Assembly: GCF_003234265.2 (NCBI RefSeq)
Contig: NZ_CP126256.1
Location: 1,984,001 to 2,048,000 of the forward strand
Reading direction: 5' to 3'
Length of the DNA: 64,000 bases
From: Curtobacterium sp. MCSS17_015
GTDB lineage: Bacteria; Actinomycetota; Actinomycetes; Actinomycetales; Microbacteriaceae
Positions 33,588-42,423 of this stretch are shown one piece after another (within the stretch, counting starts at the first letter, position 1; every line of letters starts with the position of its first letter). The translations under genes and the position numbers were made by a program. Under the pieces are notes generated by a model. It searched no databases. It had not been told where the DNA came from and was given only the letters and a program-made list of their open reading frames with translations.

Positions 33588-34559
33588 ATGGTGAGCACGC
33601 GCTGCTGGCAGGACGGGTCGTCGGCGGAGCGGGACTTCCCCGTCGAGCAGGTCTCCGACCTCGTCGCCCGGGACGGGTCGTTCGTCTGGGTGGACTTCAC
33701 GGACCCCGAGCCCGCCGACCTCGAGCACGTCGAGGAGGAGCTCGGCATCCACGCCCTCGCGGTCGAGGACGCCGTCGAGCGCGGGCAACGGCCGAAGCTC
33801 GACCGGTACCGGGACAGCATCTTCCTCGTGGTCTACGACACCGACGGGCCGGGCGAGGACGGCGAACTCGTCACGCACGAGGTGAAGGCCTTCGTCACCC
33901 GACACGCCCTGGTCACCATCCACGGCGCCGACTTCGACACCGCGGCGGTGCAGCGCCGCTGGGACGCGAACAGCGACCTCGCCGACCACGGGGTGCCGTG
34001 GCTGCTCTGGGGACTGCTCGACACCGTCGTCGACCACGCCACCAGCGTGCTCGCGACGATCGAGCGGGACATCGACGCGCTCGAGGACGACCTGTTCGAG
34101 AACGGCGACCCCCGCGAGCAGCAGATCCAACGTCGCTCCTTCCGACTCCGCAAGGCGCTCGGGGTGCTCCGCCGACTCGTCGTCCCGACCCGGGACAGCG
34201 TCGGGTCGTTGCTGCACGGCGACGCGGAGACCATCGTCGACGGCGTCCGCCCGTACTTCCGCGACGTCGAGGACCACCTCGTGTCGATCGCCGACACCGT
34301 CGAACAGCAGCGCGACGCCGTGTCGAGCGTGCTCGAGACGAACCTCAACCTCGCCTCGAACCGGCAGAACACCGTCATGAAGAAGGTGACGAGCTGGGCG
34401 GCCATCATCGCGATCCCGACCGGCATCACGAGCTTCTTCGGGCAGAACGTGCACTTCCCGGGCGAGGGCGAGTGGAGCGGTCTCTGGGCGTCGATCTCGC
34501 TCACGGTGGCGTCGTCGCTGCTGCTCTACCGTTCGTTCAAGCGTCGCGACTGGCTCTGA
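33588..34559 (+). CDS. corA: CorA-family divalent cation transporter, GQN variant
   Basis: This 323-residue protein has the large cytoplasmic N-terminal domain of CorA (FVWVDFTDPEPADLEHVEEELG), a long coiled-coil region (LATIERDIDALEDDLFENGD to NRQNTVMKKVTSW) and two C-terminal membrane helices (about 268-284 and 296-313). The selectivity loop after the first helix reads FFGQN rather than the canonical YGMN of Mg2+ channels, so the ion may differ or gating may be altered. The ATG at 33588 follows a -10 box at leaderless distance. It is divergent from otsA. Confidence 0.85.
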   Translation: MVSTRCWQDGSSAERDFPVEQVSDLVARDGSFVWVDFTDPEPADLEHVEEELGIHALAVEDAVERGQRPKLDRYRDSIFLVVYDTDGPGEDGELVTHEVKAFVTRHALVTIHGADFDTAAVQRRWDANSDLADHGVPWLLWGLLDTVVDHATSVLATIERDIDALEDDLFENGDPREQQIQRRSFRLRKALGVLRRLVVPTRDSVGSLLHGDAETIVDGVRPYFRDVEDHLVSIADTVEQQRDAVSSVLETNLNLASNRQNTVMKKVTSWAAIIAIPTGITSFFGQNVHFPGEGEWSGLWASISLTVASSLLLYRSFKRRDWL

Positions 34560-34571
34560 CGACGACGTCGG

Positions 34572-35723
34572 TCAGAGCCGCAGCGCGAGCACGCCCGCGA
34601 CGACGGTGAGCGGCGCGACGACGCATCCGAGGGCGACGTAGCGCCCCCACGACAGGTGGATGCCCTCCGCCGTGAGCCGCGCGTGCCAGAGCAGCGTCGC
34701 GAGGGAAGCCCACGGCGTGACGAGGCACCCGGCGTTGACCCCGACGAGCAGCGCCGCGTACCGCAGGGCCTCGTGGCCCGCCGCCGGCTCGAGCACCAGG
34801 TAGGCGGGCAGGTTGTCGATCGCGTTCGCCGCCACCGCGCCGGCCCCGCCGAGCACCAGCAGGGACCCCGTGCCGGTCCCCCCGCCGACGGCCTGCACGA
34901 CCGGGTCGGTGACGCCCGTGGCGTGCAGGGTCTCGACCACGACGAAGAGCCCGGCGGCGAAGACGAGCGTCGACCACGGCACCCGGGACGGGCGGAGCTC
35001 CGACGGCGCCCGCCACGCAGCGATGCCGACCAGGACCAGGGCGGCGACGACCGCCGCGACCCAGACCTCGACACCGGCGGTCAGCGCCGCGACGAGGGCG
35101 ACCAGCACCGCCGACGCCGCCCAGAAGAACAGCGGGTCGGACGCCTTCCGCAGCCCGGCCGGCGTGTACCGCCCGAACAGCGAGCGACGGAAGACCACGA
35201 GCAGCACCGCGCACGGCACCACGACCCCGGCGAGCGCCGCCCACACCATGAGACCCGCGAACGGGAGCGGCCCGTCCAGGCCGATGCCGTCGACGGCGAG
35301 CAGGTTCGTCAGGTTCGACACCGGCAGCAGCAGCGAGGCGGTGTTCGCGAGCCACACCGTGGTCAGCGCGAAGGGCATCGGCGGCAGACCGACCCGACGA
35401 GCGAGCGTGATGACGATCGGTGTGAGCAGGACCGCGGTGGTGTCGATGGACAGGAAGACCGTGCACACCACCGCGAGCACGACGACGGCAGCCCAGAGCC
35501 ATATCGTCCGCCCGCCACCGACCCGCGCGGCGACGTCGGCGAGCCGGTCGAACACCCCGGCGTCAGCGGCGAGCTCGGAGACGATCGTCAGCCCGAGGAC
35601 GAACCCGAGCACCGGCAGCACCCGCTCGGCGAGCGCACCGAGCTCCGGGAGCGGCAGGAGCCCGAGGGCGACGCACACCGCCCCGACGGCGAGCAGGACG
35701 GCCCCGATGACTGCTTGGCGCAC
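34572..35723 (-). CDS. SLC13/ArsB-NhaD-like ion permease
   Basis: The 383-residue protein has ten to eleven hydrophobic helices in two repeats, with the family signatures LSIDTTAVLLTPIVITLARR and ANTASLLLPVSNLTNLL in the first half and AANAIDNLPAYLVL and NAGCLVTPWASLATLLW in the second. These loops form the substrate site in the ion-transporter superfamily that includes ArsB, NhaD and dicarboxylate carriers. Arsenite export is possible but no ars regulator is adjacent. The GTG start at 35723 has AAGGAG nine bases upstream. It is convergent with corA. Confidence 0.82.
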   Translation of the reverse strand: MRQAVIGAVLLAVGAVCVALGLLPLPELGALAERVLPVLGFVLGLTIVSELAADAGVFDRLADVAARVGGGRTIWLWAAVVVLAVVCTVFLSIDTTAVLLTPIVITLARRVGLPPMPFALTTVWLANTASLLLPVSNLTNLLAVDGIGLDGPLPFAGLMVWAALAGVVVPCAVLLVVFRRSLFGRYTPAGLRKASDPLFFWAASAVLVALVAALTAGVEVWVAAVVAALVLVGIAAWRAPSELRPSRVPWSTLVFAAGLFVVVETLHATGVTDPVVQAVGGGTGTGSLLVLGGAGAVAANAIDNLPAYLVLEPAAGHEALRYAALLVGVNAGCLVTPWASLATLLWHARLTAEGIHLSWGRYVALGCVVAPLTVVAGVLALRL

Positions 35724-35825
35724 GATGCGACTCCTTGCTGGGATGGCCGGAGGTCCCCCTGTGCGCCCGGCGGCGCTCCAATGTAGCGCCCGGTAACGTG
35801 GCCAGGACGACGACAGGAGGAACCC

Positions 35826-36026
35826 GTGCGGAAGTTCATGTTCAGCGGTGCGGTGTGGGGCTCGCTCATCAGCGGCTACAGCGTGCTGCAGACGACGAGG
35901 CGTGGACCGCGCGACTGGAGGCTCGCCCTGACCTGGGTGGCCTGGCTCGCGACGACGATCGTGGCGGTCGGGACGGTCGTCGAGGACGACCGCGCGGTGA
36001 AGGCGAAGCAGCGCTCGGCTCGCTGA
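35826..36026 (+). CDS. Small membrane-anchored protein, unknown function
   Basis: A 66-residue product with a short hydrophobic N-terminus, a helix WRLALTWVAWLATTIVAVGTVV and a basic tail. The GTG start at 35826 has a strong AGGAGG eight bases upstream, and a TAACGT box is found at 35794-35799, so it is a genuine gene despite its size. Function unknown. It is divergent from the permease gene and is followed by a perfect palindrome. Confidence 0.65.
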   Translation: MRKFMFSGAVWGSLISGYSVLQTTRRGPRDWRLALTWVAWLATTIVAVGTVVEDDRAVKAKQRSAR

Positions 36027-36042
36027 CCGCCCCGGACGACAC

Positions 36043-36082
36043 GACGGGAGGCCCGGTACCAGCTGGTACCGGGCCTCCCGTC
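36043..36082. terminator. 40-bp perfect palindrome, bidirectional terminator (copy 1)
   Basis: GACGGGAGGCCCGGTACCAG is followed at once by its exact reverse complement, giving a 20-bp stem on either strand. It lies between the stop codons of two convergent genes (36026 and 36121). An identical 40-bp copy occurs at 46671-46710 in another convergent gap. Confidence 0.8.
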
Positions 36083-36120
36083 CGTCCCGCGACCGGTCGG
36101 GTCGCGTCTGGGTGCGGTGG

Positions 36121-37302
36121 TCAGCGGCCGTCCGGCGGGACCTCGTCGGCACGGATGCCGGAGGTCTGGATCGGACCGGTGAAGAGAGCGGACCGTTCGT
36201 CGCCCTCGCCGAACAGCTGCGAGTCGTTCTCGCTCCGGGGCCCGCGTCGTGTCGGCGTGGTGGGGGTCGGGTCGGTGAGCTGCACGCGCTGCAGCGGGAG
36301 CGCTTCCGGGTGCTGGCGCTGCATCCACTCGACCATCTCCTCACGCACGTAGCACCGGAGGTCGAACAGGCCACCGGCGTCCGGGGCGGTGACGAGGATC
36401 CGGACGCGGACCAGTCCCCCGACGGCGTCCGTGACCTGGAGGACCTTCGTGCGGCCGTCCCAGATGGTGCTCGTCGCCAGGATCCGGTCGAGCTCCTCGC
36501 GCATCTCCGACGGGCTGACCCGCCAGTCGAGGTCGAACTCGACGGCGCCGAGGAGCTCACTGCTCGTCCGGGTCCAGTTCTCGAAGGGCGTGCTCGTGAA
36601 GTACGTCGACGGCAGCACGAACCGACGGTCGTCCCAGAGGTGCACGACGACGTACGTCAGGGTGATCTCCTCGATGCGCCCCCACTGCCCCTCGACCACG
36701 ACCACGTCGTCGACCCGGATCGACCCGGAGAAGGCGAGCTGCATCCCCGCGAACACGTTGCCGAGCATCGACTGCGCGGCGAGACCCGCGATCACCGAGA
36801 GCAGGCCGGCACTCGCCAGGACGCTCGCACCGGCGGCCTCCACCCCGGGGAAGGTGAGCAGGATCGCGCCGACGGCGATGATAACGAGGACAGCGACGGT
36901 GAGCCGTCGGATGATGAGCACCTGGGTCCGGATCCGCCGCGCCACCCGGTTGTCCGGCACGTCGACGCGGTACTTGTGCAGCCCGAGGCTCTCGAGGAAG
37001 ATCGCGAGCTCGCAGGCCAGCCAGCAGCCGACGCCGATCATCGCGATGAGGAAGGCGTGCGAGACCTCGTCCCGCCAGGGGAACCGGTCGGCGTCGCGCG
37101 GGATGCTCGTGCTGAACGCCGTCCAGAGCAGCGCGAGGAGCAGGGTGGCGCGGGTCGGGTGCTTCGTCCGTCGCGAGAGTGCGACCGCCCAACGTTCCCG
37201 CCGACCGAGCGCCCGGAACACCAGGTGCAGGACGAGTGACGCGACGGCCGTGACGAGCAGGGCGAACCCGATCGCGACGAGGAGTCGGAGGAGAATGTCC
37301 AT
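36121..37302 (-). CDS. MscS-family mechanosensitive ion channel
   Basis: The 393-residue protein has four or five membrane helices in its first 190 residues followed by the MscS pore and beta domain: [45 protein letters not shown] and the [18 protein letters not shown] block. The C-terminal 60 residues are charged and low in structure. Such channels release osmolytes upon hypo-osmotic shock, in keeping with the nearby trehalose genes. The ATG at 37302 has CACGAT six bases upstream. It is convergent with the small gene and divergent from the permease. Confidence 0.88.
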   Translation of the reverse strand: MDILLRLLVAIGFALLVTAVASLVLHLVFRALGRRERWAVALSRRTKHPTRATLLLALLWTAFSTSIPRDADRFPWRDEVSHAFLIAMIGVGCWLACELAIFLESLGLHKYRVDVPDNRVARRIRTQVLIIRRLTVAVLVIIAVGAILLTFPGVEAAGASVLASAGLLSVIAGLAAQSMLGNVFAGMQLAFSGSIRVDDVVVVEGQWGRIEEITLTYVVVHLWDDRRFVLPSTYFTSTPFENWTRTSSELLGAVEFDLDWRVSPSEMREELDRILATSTIWDGRTKVLQVTDAVGGLVRVRILVTAPDAGGLFDLRCYVREEMVEWMQRQHPEALPLQRVQLTDPTPTTPTRRGPRSENDSQLFGEGDERSALFTGPIQTSGIRADEVPPDGR

Positions 37303-37433
37303 CCGACCATCGTGACGGGTGCCCGACCGGTGTCGTCCAGCCGGCGGCCAGGGAGCGCCGGGTCCGGCAGGCCGTCGGGCGCGGTCCTGGGGTCTGCCGC
37401 GGTCGTCGGTCCGCCGGGGGTGACGACCGGCGG

Positions 37434-37439
37434 TAGCGT
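37434..37439 (+). promoter_or_regulatory. -10 box of the amino acid permease, leaderless
   Basis: TAGCGT ends seven bases before the ATG at 37447 and there is no ribosome binding site between them. Confidence 0.45.
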
Positions 37440-37446
37440 GTCGGCC

Positions 37447-39000
37447 ATGACAGCGAAGAACGACACGGGCGTCGACCGCGCTCCGGCGAACGACTTCTCG
37501 CACGAGCAGGAGGGCTACCAGCACGGGCTGAAGCCCCGGCAGCTGCAGATGATCGCGATCGGTGGTGCGATCGGGACGGGCCTCTTCCTCGGTGCTGGTG
37601 GCCGACTCCACACCGCAGGACCCGCCCTCGCGGTGACGTACCTGATCGCGGGGGTCTTCGCCTTCTTCATCCTCAGGGCCCTCGGTGAGCTCGTGCTGCA
37701 CCGGCCGTCCTCGGGGTCGTTCATCTCCTACGCGCGCGAGTTCTACGGCGAGAAGTTCGCCTACGCCGCCGGCTGGATGTACTTCCTCAACTGGGCCATG
37801 ACCTCGATCGTCGACACCACGGCCGTCGCGGTCTACCTGAAGTACTGGTCGGCCTTCACCGCGGCACCGCAGTGGTTGCTCGCGCTCGTGGCCCTGCTCG
37901 TCGTGCTCGCCGCCAACATGGTGGCCGTCAAGGTGTTCGGCGAGCTCGAGTTCTGGTTCGCCCTCATCAAGGTCGCGGCCCTCGTCGCCTTCCTGGTCGT
38001 CGCCATCGTGTGGCTCGTCTTCGCCTTCCCGGTGGAGACCGGCGGCGAAGCGGTCCGCACCGGCTTCTCGATCTGGGGCGACAACGGCGGCATCCTGCCG
38101 AACGGCGTCCTGCCGGCGGTCCTCGTCATCCAGGGCGTCGTGTTCGCCTACGCCGCGATCGAGCTCGTCGGCACCGCGTCCGGTGAGACCCAGGACACCG
38201 AGAAGGTCATCCCGCGCGCCATCAACTCCGTCGTCTTCCGCATCGCGGTCTTCTACGTCGGCTCGATCGTGCTGCTGTCGATCCTGCTGCCCTACACGGC
38301 GTACAAGGATGGCGAGAGCCCCTTCGTCACGTTCTTCTCGTCGATCGGCAACCCGCAGGTCGGTGTGGTCGTCGGGTCGATCATGAACTTCGTCGTGCTC
38401 ACCGCCGCGCTGTCGTCCCTCAACGCCGGGCTCTACTCGACCGGGCGCGCCCTGCACTCGATGGGCATGAACGGCTCCGCTCCGAAGTGGACGACGAAGA
38501 TGTCGAAGGGCGGGGTGCCCTACGCCGGCATCCTGCTCACCGCGGCCTTCACCGTCGCCGGCGTCGTCCTCAACTACTTCGTCCCGGGCCAGGCGTTCGA
38601 GATCGCCCTGAACATCGCCAGCCTCGGGATCATCACGGCGTGGGGCACGATCATCCTGTGCCAGATGAAGCTGCGGCAGTGGGCGAAGCAGGGTCTGGCG
38701 AAGGAGCCGACGTTCCGGCTCCCCGGCGCTCCGGTCACGAGTTGGCTGACCCTGGCGTTCCTCGCCTCGGTCATCGTCCTCATGGCCATCGACTACCCGG
38801 TCGGCACGTACACGATCGCGTCGCTCGTCATCGTCATCCCGCTGCTGGTCGTCGGGTGGTTCCTGCAGCGCGACCGCATCCTGCGCATCGCGTCGCTGCG
38901 GCAGGGCGTCACCGGTCCGTACCCGATCACCGGGCGCGACCCGGCCGCGCAGGTCCGCCGCCGCGGTGACGGCACGGACGAGGTCGACGACCGGTCCTGA
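37447..39000 (+). CDS. APC-family amino acid permease (CycA/AnsP-like)
   Basis: The 517-residue protein has twelve membrane helices and the amino acid transporter signature at the first: [24 protein letters not shown]. The [28 protein letters not shown] block and helix with [16 protein letters not shown] are typical of the D-serine/alanine/glycine (CycA) and asparagine (AnsP) permeases. Exact substrate is not resolvable. A polar tail of about 40 residues follows the last helix. A 15-bp hairpin lies after the stop codon. Confidence 0.87.
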   Translation: MTAKNDTGVDRAPANDFSHEQEGYQHGLKPRQLQMIAIGGAIGTGLFLGAGGRLHTAGPALAVTYLIAGVFAFFILRALGELVLHRPSSGSFISYAREFYGEKFAYAAGWMYFLNWAMTSIVDTTAVAVYLKYWSAFTAAPQWLLALVALLVVLAANMVAVKVFGELEFWFALIKVAALVAFLVVAIVWLVFAFPVETGGEAVRTGFSIWGDNGGILPNGVLPAVLVIQGVVFAYAAIELVGTASGETQDTEKVIPRAINSVVFRIAVFYVGSIVLLSILLPYTAYKDGESPFVTFFSSIGNPQVGVVVGSIMNFVVLTAALSSLNAGLYSTGRALHSMGMNGSAPKWTTKMSKGGVPYAGILLTAAFTVAGVVLNYFVPGQAFEIALNIASLGIITAWGTIILCQMKLRQWAKQGLAKEPTFRLPGAPVTSWLTLAFLASVIVLMAIDYPVGTYTIASLVIVIPLLVVGWFLQRDRILRIASLRQGVTGPYPITGRDPAAQVRRRGDGTDEVDDRS

Positions 39001-39040
39001 TCCGACACCGCACCGATCCGGACGCCCTGCGGGGCGAGAC

Positions 39041-39081
39041 GAGTCCGGCACCCGCCGGTACGATCAGCGGGTGCCGGACTC
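39041..39081. terminator. Hairpin after the permease, overlapping the next promoter and start codon
   Basis: GAGTCCGGCACCCGC and its exact complement form a 15-bp stem with an 11-base loop. The loop holds TACGAT, the -10 box of the next gene, and the 3' arm contains its GTG start at 39071. It lies 41 bases after the permease stop and could end that transcript while also folding over the start of the next one. Confidence 0.6.
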
Positions 39082-39388
39082 TCCTGTTCTCCCGACGCTG
39101 GACCTGCAGCACACGTGGCGAGGTGCCCTGTGCCGGGTCCGCGTGTTCCGTGACCGTGTGACCGCCGAGACGAGCTACGAGCGCGAGACGCTCCTGCCGG
39201 TCCCGATGGAGGCCGTCCAGGGGTGGCGCATCGAGGAGTGCGACGTCGACGCGGTCTGCGTCGAGTTCGTCACGCCGGAGGACGTCTGGCGGGTGCTGCT
39301 CTCCCCCGCGGACGAAGCGGTCGCCGACCTCGCGTTGCGATCGGCGCTCGGTGTGCCGCTCCCACCGGCCTCGTCGGAGCGCGGCTGA
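39071..39388 (+). CDS. Conserved hypothetical protein, 105 residues
   Basis: The soluble product (MPDSPVLPTLDLQHTWRG) has alternating beta-like segments and a C-terminal helical part; it shows strong coding bias at third positions. I do not recognise the family. The GTG at 39071 follows TACGAT by six bases, consistent with a leaderless mRNA, and the start region is inside a hairpin. It ends before a convergent terminator-like structure. Confidence 0.65.
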   Translation: MPDSPVLPTLDLQHTWRGALCRVRVFRDRVTAETSYERETLLPVPMEAVQGWRIEECDVDAVCVEFVTPEDVWRVLLSPADEAVADLALRSALGVPLPPASSERG

Positions 39389-39461
39389 CGTCGCCCAGAC
39401 GCGCCCCGGTGACGAGGCACGGGATCCGTGACGGGGCCCGTCGTTCGGTGTCGTCCGCTGA

Positions 39462-39496
39462 CGGGAGGCGCGGTGCGGGGGCACCACGGGCCTCCC
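39462..39496. terminator. Hairpin between convergent genes
   Basis: CGGGAGGC and GGCCTCCCG arms with an inner GGTGC/GCACC stem and a small internal mismatch lie between the convergent genes ending at 39388 and 39565. The arm sequence belongs to the same GGGAGGCCCG family as other intergenic hairpins. Confidence 0.5.
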
Positions 39497-39564
39497 GGCC
39501 GCGCTGCACAGCCGGACTGCGCGACCGTGCAGCCGGGTCGCACGCCGCCGGGGCGCGACGCTCG

Positions 39565-39777
39565 TCAGACCAGGAGCAGCACCGCGGCGAGGACCGAGGC
39601 GGCGGCGATCGCCAGCCCGATGAGCATCAGCACGAAGTGGACCCGCCAGAAGGTCGTCGGGCGGCCGGCGGCGTCACGGGCGCGGGAGTCCTTCGCGACG
39701 CGCTGGAAGAAGCGCGGCCAGGCGATCACGTTGAAGACGGCACCGACGATCAGGACGACTGCAGCGAAGACGAGCAC
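39565..39777 (-). CDS. Small two-helix membrane protein (possibly SCO4848-like)
   Basis: A 70-residue protein with an N-terminal helix (VFAAVVLIVGAVFNVIAW), a basic loop (PRFFQRVAKDSRARDAAGRP) and a second helix (FVLMLIGLAIAAASVLAAVLLLV). The WPRF-K-D-RA loop recalls the SCO4848 family of actinobacterial membrane proteins, but this is only a resemblance. The GTG start follows TAGGAT (39789-39784) by six bases, so it is probably leaderless. Confidence 0.65.
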   Translation of the reverse strand: MLVFAAVVLIVGAVFNVIAWPRFFQRVAKDSRARDAAGRPTTFWRVHFVLMLIGLAIAAASVLAAVLLLV

Positions 39778-39890
39778 CCGACGATCCTACGCCCGGGCCT
39801 CGGCCGCCCCCCACGACCGGCCGAGACCCGCGTCCACACCAGGTGTAGCACGTGCTACAGAGACTACACGCCCGGCTGGTCGTCCCGACG

Positions 39891-40817
39891 TCAGGTGGTC
39901 TCGAGGACCGCTTCCGCCTCGGCGAGGGTGGCGCGGTCGCCCGGGCTGAGCGGCGCGCGCTGACGACGGACGCCGTCGTTCACCTCGACGATGAGTCGAC
40001 TGAGGCGGGTCGCGGGGTCGTCGGAGTCCGGGTAGTCGTTGTCGGTGCCGAGCCGGGCATGGAGCGGCGCGAGACGATGGAGGGCCTGCTCCAACGCGCG
40101 CGTCCGGCGCGCCTGCCAGAGCCGGTGACCGACGACGAGCAGCAGCATGCCGGACGCGACGAGCAGAACCGCACCCGGCGTGGTGACGTCGTACGGCAGT
40201 GCCAGGGCGTGGGTGACGTCGACCCGGCCGGCGACGTGCGCGAGGTCCATCACCGCGACGACCACCATCCGGACGACGCCGAACACCCCGCCGGCGACGA
40301 GGACCCACAGGCCGATGCGGTCGGGTGCCGTCCGGGCCTCAGCCACCCGGAGGACGCAGATGAGACCCGTCGCACCGAGCGCGACACCGAGGTAGGTGGT
40401 CTGGACGATCGAGTACACGGCAGCGGTGGGCTGGTCACCGACGGCCAGCATGAAGGTGGTGGTCGTCGGCACGGGGTCGAGCAGCACGAACGCCGTGACG
40501 ACGGCGACGACCACGACCGAGCACGAGGCGATCACCGCGTTGCGCATCCACGGACGCGCCGCACCGACGGCCTTGGCGACACCCCAGAGGAGCGTGCTCG
40601 TCCCGGCGGCCATGAGGACGTCGCACACGAGTGTCAGGACGTTCCGACCGCCGAGCAGCGGGTCGACCAGTCGGGCCAGGGGGTCGACGCCGGCGACGAT
40701 CGTGGCCGAGAACAGCCAGAAGGTGACCGCGAGCGTGCGGTCCTGGCCGCGCTGCAGGACGGAGAGCACGACTGCCCCGACGACGAGCAGCAGCGCCTGG
40801 ACGACGGCGAGGATCAC
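39891..40817 (-). CDS. MAB_1171c-like membrane protein with cytoplasmic DUF6545-like tail
   Basis: The 308-residue product has about seven membrane helices in its first 235 residues, then a soluble tail with LEQALHRLAPLHARLG and LSRLIVEVNDGVRRQRAPL. That tail pattern (L-x6-L-x-PL-x3-L then a later R-x2-E-x2-DG) resembles the DUF6545 domain of the MAB_1171c family of putative transporters in actinobacteria, which often sits next to ImmA-type peptidases. Function is unknown. The GTG start overlaps the peptidase stop by four bases (GTGA), making it the third gene of the HTH-peptidase-membrane operon. Confidence 0.65.
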   Translation of the reverse strand: MILAVVQALLLVVGAVVLSVLQRGQDRTLAVTFWLFSATIVAGVDPLARLVDPLLGGRNVLTLVCDVLMAAGTSTLLWGVAKAVGAARPWMRNAVIASCSVVVVAVVTAFVLLDPVPTTTTFMLAVGDQPTAAVYSIVQTTYLGVALGATGLICVLRVAEARTAPDRIGLWVLVAGGVFGVVRMVVVAVMDLAHVAGRVDVTHALALPYDVTTPGAVLLVASGMLLLVVGHRLWQARRTRALEQALHRLAPLHARLGTDNDYPDSDDPATRLSRLIVEVNDGVRRQRAPLSPGDRATLAEAEAVLETT

Positions 40818-41278
40818 CCGAAGACCCCGCGGAACGCACTGGGACGTTCGCGGTGCCCGCGGATCAACTGCGCGAGCCGGTCGGCGAAGAGCTCGGCCTC
40901 GCGTTCGTACTCGTTCTCGAAGAGACCGCGGGCGAGCGCACGCTCGACCTTGTACTCCGGCAGGTCCGGGATGAGGCTCCGGATCGCCGCCGCCTGCGGA
41001 GCGGTCTCGTGGTGGCCGTGCAGGACGTGGCCGAGCTCGTGGCCGATGACGAACGCGCGGAACGTCGGGGACGGCGTCGGGGAGATCATCACGAGGTGCC
41101 GGTGCTCGAGCGTCGCGACGAAGCCGCACACCGGCTCGTCTGCCAGGAAGGACTCCTCACGCACCGTGATCGGCTTGCCGACGAGCTGCTCCGCTGCCGC
41201 GACGGCGTCGTCGATGCCGGTCCAGCCCGCATCGGCACCCACCTGCCAGAAGCGCTCGACCAGCGTCGGCGCCGTCAC
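40814..41278 (-). CDS. ImmA/IrrE-family metallopeptidase
   Basis: The 154-residue protein carries the zinc motif HELGH at residues 80-84 and a downstream acidic helix ENEYEREAELFADRLA that supplies the third ligand, as in ImmA and IrrE/PprI. Such peptidases cleave a partner HTH repressor in response to a signal. Its GTG overlaps the stop of the HTH gene by four bases, and its own stop overlaps the membrane protein start, so all three are coupled. The HTH protein is the obvious candidate substrate. Confidence 0.85.
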   Translation of the reverse strand: MTAPTLVERFWQVGADAGWTGIDDAVAAAEQLVGKPITVREESFLADEPVCGFVATLEHRHLVMISPTPSPTFRAFVIGHELGHVLHGHHETAPQAAAIRSLIPDLPEYKVERALARGLFENEYEREAELFADRLAQLIRGHRERPSAFRGVFG

Positions 41279-41715
41279 ACCGCACCACCGCTGCGCGACT
41301 CCTGCTCGATGACCTCGGCGATGCGGCGGAGGGCGTCCGGGGAGAGCTCACCGGGGAAGGTCCGCGCCGCGAACCCGCTCACCCGTGCCGAGCGGATGGA
41401 CCGCACCAGCGCGAGCTGCGCCCCGATGCGCTCGGGGAGCTCACTGTCCTCGAGCAGGAACCGCTCGTCCACCTCGAAGAAGCCCGCGAGCAGGCGGAGG
41501 AGCAGCGTGTCGCTGTTCCGCCGGCCGTCGCCGGACACCATGTACGTCCACTTCGCCCGCGAGAGCGATCCGCCGCGTTCGCCGACGTACTGCTCGATCT
41601 CCGCGAAGGGCACCGGAGCGCCGCGCTGCGACTCCTCGAAGTCGAGCAGCAGGTTGAGCCGTCGCGCGAGTTCCCCCACGTCGAGCACGCCGCCCTTCGG
41701 CATCGAATCAGTCAT
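41275..41715 (-). CDS. XRE/EspR-like helix-turn-helix regulator
   Basis: This 146-residue protein has an N-terminal helical region (LARRLNLLLDFEESQRG) followed by a helix-turn-helix with SLSRAKWTYMVSGDGRRNSDTLLLRLLAGFFEVDERFLL, a pattern shared with EspR-type XRE regulators of actinobacteria, which dimerise through a C-terminal helical segment. The ATG at 41715 has AGGGGG six bases upstream. It heads the three-gene operon and is divergent from the YigZ gene, with the two -10 boxes nine bases apart, so it may control both. Confidence 0.8.
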   Translation of the reverse strand: MTDSMPKGGVLDVGELARRLNLLLDFEESQRGAPVPFAEIEQYVGERGGSLSRAKWTYMVSGDGRRNSDTLLLRLLAGFFEVDERFLLEDSELPERIGAQLALVRSIRSARVSGFAARTFPGELSPDALRRIAEVIEQESRSGGAV

Positions 41716-41744
41716 CGCCGCCCCCTTCGATCCCGTGCCCGTCA

Positions 41745-41765
41745 ACCCTACTGCGCCGCTACCCT
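41745..41765. promoter_or_regulatory. Back-to-back promoters of the HTH and YigZ genes
   Basis: TAGGGT on the minus strand (41750-41745) and TACCCT on the plus strand (41760-41765) are separated by nine bases. The plus-strand box ends seven bases before the YigZ GTG start, so that gene is probably leaderless. One bound regulator could affect both. Confidence 0.5.
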
Positions 41766-41772
41766 CGGACGG

Positions 41773-42423
41773 GTGTCCCGCCGGTACCCCTCTTCCGTCG
41801 CCGGTCCGGTCGAGCACGAGTTCGTCGTGTCCCGCTCCCGCTTCGTCACGCTCGCCCACCCGGCCGCCGACCCGGCCGAGGCGGAGGCCGTGATCGCCGA
41901 CGTGCGCCGTCGCAGGTGGGACGCCCGTCACCACTGCACCGCGATGGTGACCGGAGTGCTCGGTGACCAGGCCAGGTCGTCCGACGACGGCGAGCCCTCG
42001 GGCACGGCGGGCGTCCCGATGCTCGAGGTGCTCCGGCGGCGCGAGCTGACCGACGTCGTCGTGGTCGTCAGCCGGTGGTTCGGCGGTGTCAAGCTCGGTG
42101 CCGGTGGGCTGGTCCGCGCCTACTCGACAGCGGTGTCCGAGACGCTCGACCGGGCCGACCTCGTCCGACGGGCAGCACGCACGCGAGTGACCGTCGCGGT
42201 CCCCCACGCGGACGCCGGACGGGTCGACAACGCCCTCCGCGCGTGGGTGCAGCGCCACGACGCGACCTCCGGCGCGACGGCCTACGGCACCGAGGCCACC
42301 TTCGAGGTGTGGGTGCCGTCGGACGGGATCGCCGCGCTGCGGGCGGAACTCGCCGCGGTGTCCGCCGGGGAGCTGGAAGCGGTCCTCGGGGAGGAACGGG
42401 TGGTGGACCTCCCAGCCGGATGA
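41773..42423 (+). CDS. YigZ/IMPACT family protein
   Basis: The 216-residue protein matches the YigZ (UPF0029/IMPACT) family: HEFVVSRSRFVTLAHPA, HHCTAMVTG, the DDGEPSGTAGVPMLEVL block, VVVVSRWFGGVKLGAGGLVRAYS, and a C-terminal ferredoxin-like domain. The family is thought to bind nucleic acids or ribosome-associated partners, but no bacterial activity is established. The GTG start is preceded by a -10 box at leaderless distance. Confidence 0.9.
   Translation: MSRRYPSSVAGPVEHEFVVSRSRFVTLAHPAADPAEAEAVIADVRRRRWDARHHCTAMVTGVLGDQARSSDDGEPSGTAGVPMLEVLRRRELTDVVVVVSRWFGGVKLGAGGLVRAYSTAVSETLDRADLVRRAARTRVTVAVPHADAGRVDNALRAWVQRHDATSGATAYGTEATFEVWVPSDGIAALRAELAAVSAGELEAVLGEERVVDLPAG

Noticed and set aside
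36121..39051. A 976-codon open frame on the minus strand
   Set aside because: The first half is antisense to the amino acid permease and is low-complexity Asp/Arg/Glu sequence. The genuine gene is the MscS channel from 37302 downwards.
39891..41715. Toxin-antitoxin or prophage remnant interpretation of the HTH-ImmA operon
   Set aside because: There are no integrase, att repeats, phage genes or composition change nearby, and the membrane partner is not like known toxins. A chromosomal signalling module is more likely.
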